Source: Novosphingobium sp. PhB165 (GTDB lineage Bacteria > Pseudomonadota > Alphaproteobacteria > Sphingomonadales > Sphingomonadaceae). From it: a stretch of 64,000 nt of DNA. The notes beneath the pieces are model-generated. The model had not been told where the DNA came from, ran no database searches, and saw only the letters and a list, made by a program, of their open reading frames with translations. The stretch is taken from the NCBI RefSeq assembly GCF_004341845.1, contig NZ_SLVB01000006.1, positions 62,001 through 126,000 on the forward strand, given 5' to 3'. Positions 59,134 through 64,000 of this stretch are shown piece after piece. The translations under genes and the position numbers were made by a program. Each line of letters begins with the position of its first letter. Position 1 is the first letter of the stretch.

Positions 59134-60618
59134 TTAGTTGGGCGTGTCCAGCTCGTTGCCGGTCAGGGTGACGACATGGAGCAGGTTGGTGGAGCCGGGC
59201 ACGCCGAACGGCACGCCGGCCAGCGCGACAAGGCGGGTGCCGGCGGCGCCGAAGCCGTGGCGCAGCGCCATGCGCTTGCCCTTGGCGATCATCTCCTCGA
59301 AGCTGCCGATGTCCTTGGTGGTGACGGCATGCGCGCCCCACAGCAGGGCAAGGCGGCGCGCGGTCTTGGGCGAAGGCGTCAGCACCAGCATCGGCGCGGC
59401 GGGACGCTCGCGCGCCACGCGGCGGGCGGAACCGCCCGAACCGGTGAAGACGATGATGCCCTCGATCGGCAGGGTATCGGCAATCGTTGCGCAAGAGGCC
59501 GAAAGCGCGTCCGCCGTGGTCGCGTCGGGCGGGGTCTGGGCAAGGTGGATGCGTTCGCGATAGGTGGAATCGGCTTCCACCGTAACGGCGATGCGGTCCA
59601 TGATCGTCACGGCCTCGACCGGCCACTGGCCCGCCGCCGTCTCGGCCGAGAGCATGACCGTATCGGCGCCGTCGTAGACCGCATTGGCCACATCGGACAC
59701 TTCGGCGCGGGTGGGCGAGGGGCTGGTGATCATCGATTCCAGCATCTGCGTGGCCACCACCACCGGCTTGCCGACCGCGCGGGTCTTGGCGATGATGTGC
59801 TTCTGGATCGGCGGCACTTCCTCGGGCAGCAGTTCGACGCCGAGATCGCCGCGGGCGACCATGATGCCGTCCGACAGTTCGATGATGCCGTCGATCGACT
59901 GGACCGCGGCGGGCTTCTCGATCTTCGACATCAGCGCGCAGTGGCCGCCGATCAGGCGGCGCGCTTCGGCCACGTCCTCGGGACGCTGGACGAAGGAGAG
60001 GCCGATCCAGTCGGCGCCCTGTTCCACCGCGAAGGAAAGGTCGCGGCGATCCTTGTCGGTCAGCGCGGGCACCGGCACGATGGTATCGGGCACGTTCACG
60101 CCCTTGCGGTCCGAAATCATGCCGCCGACTTCGGCGGTGCAGAGGATCGAATCGGCTTCGGGCTTGATGACGACAAGGCGCAGCTTGCCATCGTCGATCA
60201 GCAGGCGCTGGCCCTTTTCGAGAATGCCGAACAGTTCGGGATGCGGCAGGCAGACGCGGTTTTCGTCACCCGGCGTGGGATCGCGGTCCAGCGTGAAGTG
60301 GGCGCCGTGGCGCAGGAACACTTTGCCTTCCGCAAACGTGCCGACGCGCAGCTTGGGGCCTTGCAGGTCGCACAGGATCGCCACCGGCCGCATCAGGTCC
60401 TTCTCGACCCAGCGGATATTGGCGATCGTCTCGCGGTGGGTGTCATGGTCGCCATGGCTCATGTTGACGCGGAACGCGTCGGCACCGGCCTTGAGCAGCT
60501 TGGCGATGGTCTCCTTGTCGCGGCTGGCGGGGCCCAGCGTGGCAAGGATCTTGACCTTGCGCTGGCGCTTGATGCCGCGATGATGGGGCGAACGGCGAAA
60601 CGGGGGAGTGGTTGCCAA
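59134..60618 (-). CDS. pyk: Pyruvate kinase
   Basis: The 494-residue product has the pyruvate kinase barrel: KILATLGPASRDKETIAKLL, FRVNMSHGDH, ILCDLQGPKLRVGTF, LSFVQRPEDVAEAR, catalytic Lys in LMSKIEKPAAVQ, GIMVARGDLGVELLPEEVP, Lys in HIIAKTRAVGKPVVVATQML, and MLSAETAAGQWP. It makes pyruvate and ATP from phosphoenolpyruvate. No ATG is available near the conserved start. TTG 60618, with AGAGG ten bases upstream, is chosen over an upstream frame reaching 60678 that covers the promoter. Confidence 0.95.
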   Translation of the reverse strand: MATTPPFRRSPHHRGIKRQRKVKILATLGPASRDKETIAKLLKAGADAFRVNMSHGDHDTHRETIANIRWVEKDLMRPVAILCDLQGPKLRVGTFAEGKVFLRHGAHFTLDRDPTPGDENRVCLPHPELFGILEKGQRLLIDDGKLRLVVIKPEADSILCTAEVGGMISDRKGVNVPDTIVPVPALTDKDRRDLSFAVEQGADWIGLSFVQRPEDVAEARRLIGGHCALMSKIEKPAAVQSIDGIIELSDGIMVARGDLGVELLPEEVPPIQKHIIAKTRAVGKPVVVATQMLESMITSPSPTRAEVSDVANAVYDGADTVMLSAETAAGQWPVEAVTIMDRIAVTVEADSTYRERIHLAQTPPDATTADALSASCATIADTLPIEGIIVFTGSGGSARRVARERPAAPMLVLTPSPKTARRLALLWGAHAVTTKDIGSFEEMIAKGKRMALRHGFGAAGTRLVALAGVPFGVPGSTNLLHVVTLTGNELDTPN

Positions 60619-60695
60619 GGTCAGTGTGCCTCTTCCTGTATTGGTGCGACCTATGGCAAAGCCTGTCTGACAAACCAAGGACCAAGCGACGCGCC

Positions 60696-61007
60696 ATGCA
60701 CGAAAACAACTCTATAGACGATCTTGATGACGCCGTGGCGGCAGCGGCCTTCCGCCGCCTGGTCAGGCACTTGCAGACGCGCCACGATGCCGAGAACGTC
60801 GATCTGATGGGATTGGCTGGATTCTGCCGCAATTGCCTGGCCGACTGGATCCGCGACGCCGGCTTCCCGGGCGACAAGGCGGCGGCGCGCGAAGTGATCC
60901 ACGGCATGCCGTTCGACGAATGGAAAGCCGCCTATCAGTCCGAAGCGACGCCCGAGCAGCTCGCGCGGATGGAAGAGAGCCTGAAGAAGAACGGCGGATC
61001 GCACTGA
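60696..61007 (+). CDS. DUF1244 protein
   Basis: The 103-residue product matches DUF1244: AFRRLVRHLQTRHDAENVDL, LAGFCRNCLADWIRDA with two conserved cysteines, and MPFDEWKAAYQSEATPEQLA. The family is small, helical and of unknown function, widespread in proteobacteria. The start at 60696 is the first Met; it is divergent from pyruvate kinase with 77 bases between starts. Confidence 0.85.
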   Translation: MHENNSIDDLDDAVAAAAFRRLVRHLQTRHDAENVDLMGLAGFCRNCLADWIRDAGFPGDKAAAREVIHGMPFDEWKAAYQSEATPEQLARMEESLKKNGGSH

Positions 61008-61050
61008 AATCGGTGTAGAGACTAGTCCGACAACATCGGAGCAGGCGGCG

Positions 61051-61380
61051 TCAGGAACTGGCGAGCTTCATCAGCACCAGCCCGATCAGGATCAGCCCGG
61101 CGGCGGCAAGCCGCAGCGGGCTGGCCGCCTCTCCGAGCACCGCGATTCCCACCACGAAGGCCCCCAGCGCGCCGATCCCCGTCCAGACCATGTAGGCAGT
61201 GCCGAGCGGCAGCGTGCGCATCGCCCATGCCAGCAGGCCGAAGCTGGCGAACATCGCGGTGATCGTGATCACGCTGGGCCAGAGGCGGCTGAATCCCTCG
61301 GACTGCTTCATCGCCGAAGCCCAGACGACTTCGAACAGACCGGCGATGACGAGGACGATCCAGGGCAGGGTTCCGGGCAT
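61051..61380 (-). CDS. SMR-family exporter, Gdx/SugE guanidinium type
   Basis: The 109-residue product has four membrane segments and the essential Glu17 (IAGLFEVVWASAMKQSEGFS), followed by PLGTAYMVWTGIGALGAFVV and GEAASPLRLAAAGLILIGLV. The WASAMK-SEGF pattern and the TAYMVWTGIGA motif fit the Gdx subgroup, which exports guanidinium in exchange for protons, rather than multidrug EmrE. The ATG at 61380 is preceded by AAGG within a stretch that can pair with the candidate riboswitch upstream. It converges with DUF1244 (43-base gap). Confidence 0.82.
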   Translation of the reverse strand: MPGTLPWIVLVIAGLFEVVWASAMKQSEGFSRLWPSVITITAMFASFGLLAWAMRTLPLGTAYMVWTGIGALGAFVVGIAVLGEAASPLRLAAAGLILIGLVLMKLASS

Positions 61381-61384
61381 TCGG

Positions 61385-61521
61385 GGCAACCTTCAATTCC
61401 AGCGGACGGCCGTCCGGACGGAGGGCCATTCAAATGAACAGGTTGCCGGGCCGTCCCGGTCTTGAGACTTCGCGCAACCGCAAGGACGCGCGAAACGGGA
61501 ACGTGGTCACCGTCCCGGCCA
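61385..61521 (-). promoter_or_regulatory. Candidate guanidine-II (mini-ykkC) riboswitch
   Basis: In the leader of the SMR gene (minus strand) two CCGGGACGG motifs occur. The proximal one (61459-61446) forms a perfect CCGGG-ACGG-CCCGG hairpin with the ACGR-type loop of guanidine-II aptamers. The distal one (61521-61503, TGGCCGGGACGGTGACCA) folds less well. A separate CGCGC/GCGCG hairpin lies between. GGCAACC next to the proximal hairpin (61447-61441) can pair with GGTTGCC over the ribosome site (61391-61385), offering a switch in translation. Confidence 0.5.
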
Positions 61522-61696
61522 GATAGGCGAGCCGGGCCGGGAAGGCAACGGCGAGGAGCGGCGGGAGATGGGCCGAGGACTTATCCCGCACTACGCACAG
61601 GATTTCCACAGCCCCCCGCTTTGCCCAAATCTCACGCAGCCGCTATCAGCGCCCGCCTACCCAGATTCATCACGATATTTTCCGGAGTTTTACCCG

Positions 61697-61933
61697 ATGG
61701 CCGAAACCACCGACGATCGCCTGCGCCTCCTCATCGAGCGTATCGAGCGCCTCGAAGAAGAAAAGAAGGGCATCGGCGACGACATTCGCGACGTCTACAA
61801 CGAAGCCAAGGCCGTGGGCTATGACGTCAAGATCATGCGCCAGATCGTCCGCATCCGTAAGATGAAGCCCGACGATCGCCGCGAAATGGACATGATCCTC
61901 GATACCTACAAGGCCGCTCTCGGCATCGACTGA
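61697..61933 (+). CDS. gapR: GapR-type nucleoid protein (DUF2312)
   Basis: The 78-residue product is almost entirely one long charged helix and tail: LRLLIERIERLEEEKKGIGD, DIRDVYNEAKAVGYDVKIMR, QIVRIRKMKPDDRREMDMIL. This matches DUF2312, the family of Caulobacter GapR, which clamps overtwisted DNA ahead of polymerases and forks and is essential there. The start at 61697 (MAETTDDRL) is the only Met before the conserved part; the open frame upstream is unrelated. Confidence 0.9.
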   Translation: MAETTDDRLRLLIERIERLEEEKKGIGDDIRDVYNEAKAVGYDVKIMRQIVRIRKMKPDDRREMDMILDTYKAALGID

Positions 61934-61957
61934 TCTTGTTCGGGCCTAGGCCCGGAA

Positions 61958-62041
61958 GCGGCACCGGCCCTCTCCCCCACCCGACCTCCCAAAATTCTAC
62001 CCCGGTAGGGGAGATCGGGAGGGGGAGAGGGCCGGTGCCGC
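61958..62041. terminator. Perfect 21-bp inverted repeat between gapR and the CPBP gene
   Basis: GCGGCACCGGCCCTCTCCCC (left arm 61958-61978) is exactly complementary to 62021-62041. Pairing continues with single mismatches to an inner hairpin CTACC-GGTAG. It lies between the convergent ends of gapR and the protease gene, so it can end both transcripts. It lacks a T-run and may be a mobile palindrome. Confidence 0.65.
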
Positions 62042-62045
62042 AAAA

Positions 62046-62768
62046 TCAAACGCCGAAATGCACCAGTACCAAGGTCGCCGCATTGGCGCCGGCGTGCTGG
62101 AGCATCGCGGCAGGCAGGCCGATGCGCTGGCGCGTGAAGCCCAGCATCAGCGCCGCCCAGAGCTGCGGCAGCACCATCGGCAGCGACAGCATCGAGACGC
62201 TGGGGTAGTTCATCAGGTGGACGCCCGCGAACAGCAGCGCCACGATCCAGAATATCGCCGGATAGGCGGCAACATAGCCCGCCGGAGGTTCGCGCCGCTT
62301 GCGCAGGCGAATCCATCCTCCCAGCGCGGCCACCGCCAGCACCAGCAGCAGGGCTATCAGCGCCACCGGGCCCACGGCTTTCGCATAGACCGCCAGAATC
62401 GCGAAGAGCACCGCGCAGGCCAGCAGCCACAGCGCGCGCGGCCGTCCGGTCTGCCAGCCTCGGAAGATCGATTCTTCCACCATCGGCGCGACGGCGACGG
62501 CGAAGGGTAGCAGCCAGCCCGAAGGCAACTTGTCGAAAGCGTCGGGCGAGGGCAGGTGCATCGCCTGCTGCCACAGGCTCAACAGCGGCAGCACCACCAG
62601 AAAGAGCCCGGCGACGTGGAGAATCTCCATCGTACCGAGCGCCGTCCACCCCTCGCGCGTGCGCAGGCCGATCGGCGTCAGCAGCGCCGGTCGCTTCAGG
62701 AATGTCGGAAGTTCGCGCAGCACGCCGGGCATGCGGGACGGGGCGGGGATGTCGATCCGGGTGGCCAT
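62046..62768 (-). CDS. CPBP-family intramembrane metalloprotease
   Basis: The 240-residue product has about seven membrane segments and the CPBP (Abi/CAAX protease) motifs: MVEESIFRGWQTGRPRAL (Glu-Glu and Arg), LLFAGVHLMNY (His) and AAMLQHAGANAATLVL (His). Such proteins cut prenylated or other membrane proteins. The target is unknown. The start at 62768 (MATRIDIPAP) is preferred to a longer frame from 62801. Confidence 0.82.
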   Translation of the reverse strand: MATRIDIPAPSRMPGVLRELPTFLKRPALLTPIGLRTREGWTALGTMEILHVAGLFLVVLPLLSLWQQAMHLPSPDAFDKLPSGWLLPFAVAVAPMVEESIFRGWQTGRPRALWLLACAVLFAILAVYAKAVGPVALIALLLVLAVAALGGWIRLRKRREPPAGYVAAYPAIFWIVALLFAGVHLMNYPSVSMLSLPMVLPQLWAALMLGFTRQRIGLPAAMLQHAGANAATLVLVHFGV

Positions 62769-62986
62769 GTGATGGACTGTTACTCCGGGCTTCCTTGCCA
62801 ATTCGTTGTGCGATGCCGCACATCCTATCGGGCAGGCTCCCGTGCGGGCCGACTTGCCGGAACGGGCGGTTGCCCTTGGGTGCCGGGCTGTTGTAAGGCG
62901 CCCGACACATCATTCACCGGACCTCATTCACCGGGCCTCGCGGAACGATCCGTGGGCAGGCAAACGAGCGAAGCAAGAGCGGACCC

Positions 62987-63751
62987 ATGGCAGGCCATTC
63001 CAAATTCAAGAACATCATGCATCGCAAGGGTGCGCAGGACAAGAAGCGCTCGGCGCAGTTCAGCAAGCTCAGCCGCGAAATCACTGTCGCCGCGAAGATG
63101 GGCATGCCCGATCCGGACATGAACCCGCGCCTGCGCGCCGCCGTCAACGCGGCCAAGGCGCAGTCGATGCCCAAGGACAACATCCAGCGCGCCATCGACA
63201 AGGCCAGCAAGGGTGACAGCGAGAACTACGAGGAAGTGCGCTACGAGGGCTACGGCCCTGGCGGCGTCGCCATCATCGTCGAGGCTCTGACCGACAACCG
63301 CAACCGCACTGCCACCAACGTGCGCACCGCGTTTGCCAAGAACGGCGGCAATCTCGGCGCTTCGGGCGCGGTTTCGCACGGGTTTGAGCGTCTCGGCCTG
63401 ATCGAGTACCCCGCCAGCGTGGGTGACGAGGACAAGGTTCTCGAAGCCGCCATCGAAGCCGGCGCCGACGATGTCGAAAGCGATATGGGCGATGGCGACG
63501 AAAATCCGGGCAGCCACCAGATCTGGGTCTCGATCGATTCGCTGCACGAAGTTGCCCGTGAGCTGGAAAAGGTCCTTGGCGAAGCCGAGGGCGTGAAGCT
63601 GGCGTGGAAGCCCAACCTCAGCGTCGATGTCGATGCCGATTCGGCCGGCACGCTGATGAAGCTGGTCGATACGCTGGAAGACGACGACGACGTCCAGACC
63701 GTCTGGGGCAACTACGAGATCTCCGACGAGGTCATGGCCAAGTTGGCCTAA
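62987..63751 (+). CDS. yebC: YebC/TACO1-family protein
   Basis: The 254-residue product is a complete YebC: MAGHSKFKNIMHRKGAQDKK, REITVAAKMGMPDPDMNPRL, MPKDNIQRAIDKASKG, YEGYGPGGVAIIVEALTDNR and GNLGASGAVSHGFERLG. YebC was long called a transcription regulator. Recent work on the family links it to helping ribosomes through proline stretches, which is notable given the 22-proline OmpA in this window. The gap upstream (62769-62986) contains no gene. Confidence 0.92.
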   Translation: MAGHSKFKNIMHRKGAQDKKRSAQFSKLSREITVAAKMGMPDPDMNPRLRAAVNAAKAQSMPKDNIQRAIDKASKGDSENYEEVRYEGYGPGGVAIIVEALTDNRNRTATNVRTAFAKNGGNLGASGAVSHGFERLGLIEYPASVGDEDKVLEAAIEAGADDVESDMGDGDENPGSHQIWVSIDSLHEVARELEKVLGEAEGVKLAWKPNLSVDVDADSAGTLMKLVDTLEDDDDVQTVWGNYEISDEVMAKLA

Positions 63752-63764
63752 GGCCTAGCCTGAA

Positions 63765-64000
63765 GTGCTGGCCCTGATCGCCCGTGCGCTGATATCCGGC
63801 GCGATGATCGTGGCGATCGCCGAGATCGGCAAGCGCTTGCCCGCGATGGCCGCGCTTGTCGCCTCGCTTCCTCTGGTTTCGGTGCTGGGCATGATCCTGC
63901 TGTGGCATGCCCGGCCCGATGCCGAGAACATGGCGGTCCATGCCGGGGCGACCTTCTGGTACGTCCTGCCCTCGCTGCCGATGTTCCTGCTGATCCCGGC
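63765..64000 (+). CDS. DUF3147-type membrane protein, 5' part
   Basis: A GTG start at 63765 opens a frame that runs off the window. The visible 78 residues (VLALIARALISGAMIVAIAE, IGKRLPAMAALVASLPLVSV, ILLWHARPDAENMAVHAGAT) show at least two membrane segments and resemble the DUF3147 family. It begins 13 bases after yebC and may be co-transcribed with it. The function is unknown. Confidence 0.7.
   Translation, partial: MLALIARALISGAMIVAIAEIGKRLPAMAALVASLPLVSVLGMILLWHARPDAENMAVHAGATFWYVLPSLPMFLLIP

Noticed and set aside
61385..61521. Guanidine-I or guanidine-III riboswitch
   Set aside because: The conserved cores of those classes are not seen; only GGGACGG hairpins of the guanidine-II kind are present.
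1..64000. CRISPR arrays, tRNA or rRNA genes
   Set aside because: No regularly spaced direct repeats with unique spacers and no cloverleaf or rRNA core sequences were noticed on either strand.

Overview
The window is high-GC DNA from an alphaproteobacterium of the order Sphingomonadales, most likely Novosphingobium or a close relative. The evidence is the serine palmitoyltransferase plus dedicated acyl carrier protein pair (sphingolipid synthesis), DivK, GapR, a single-cysteine DksA, DUF1244/DUF2793/DUF3572/DUF4112 proteins, and the dispersed palindrome that reads RQAQDER when translated. No tRNA, rRNA, CRISPR array, integrase or transposase was seen.

Region 1 (1-1.4 kb): the 3' end of queC and an OmpA-family porin with a 22-proline linker, converging on a strong bidirectional terminator. 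Region 2 (1.5-16.2 kb, all minus strand) is a complete gene transfer agent (GTA) structural cluster of the Rhodobacter capsulatus type: small and large terminase, portal, small membrane protein, prohead protease, major capsid, head-tail connectors, tail terminator, major tail protein, chaperones, a short tape measure, gp12-gp15 tail-tip proteins and a terminal DUF2793 protein. Most genes overlap by ATGA/GTGA. A near-consensus promoter (TTGACA-17-TACATA) with an adjacent perfect dyad lies upstream. Two things stand out. gp12 carries a 571-residue N-terminal extension that looks like a carbohydrate-active module, while gp15 is about half its usual length. Dispersed palindromic repeats have also entered the cluster at three places, one of them inside the protease reading frame.

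Region 3 (16.2-25.4 kb): YqaA-like membrane protein, NTF2-fold protein, FMN reductase, a sugar-dehydrogenase-like lipoprotein, the acp-spt sphingolipid pair, divK, and a tightly coupled five-gene operon (DUF3572, HAD, RidA, GDPD, GNAT) whose first gene has no ordinary start codon. Region 4 (25.4-33.9 kb): Sel1 protein, dksA, PilZ protein, an orphan peptide-binding lipoprotein, DUF4112, then a minus-strand operon pabBC - aminotransferase - rluA-type - arfB. Region 5 (34-50.5 kb): HerA-like ATPase, M1 aminopeptidase, an EF-hand/OmpR/histidine-kinase operon, cupin, Xaa-Pro aminopeptidase, oligopeptidase B, thioesterase, a membrane diguanylate cyclase, and alanine dehydrogenase divergent from its likely Lrp-type regulator. 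Region 6 (50.5-64 kb): Kef-type antiporter, M28 peptidase, ftsK, ThiE-like protein, YggS, LysE exporter, pyruvate kinase, DUF1244, an SMR exporter behind a candidate guanidine-II riboswitch, gapR, CPBP protease, yebC and a partial DUF3147 gene.

At least four families of intergenic palindromes recur through the window. They fill most gene-free stretches longer than 280 bases. Functions are assigned from recognised motifs and family knowledge only; no database search was run.
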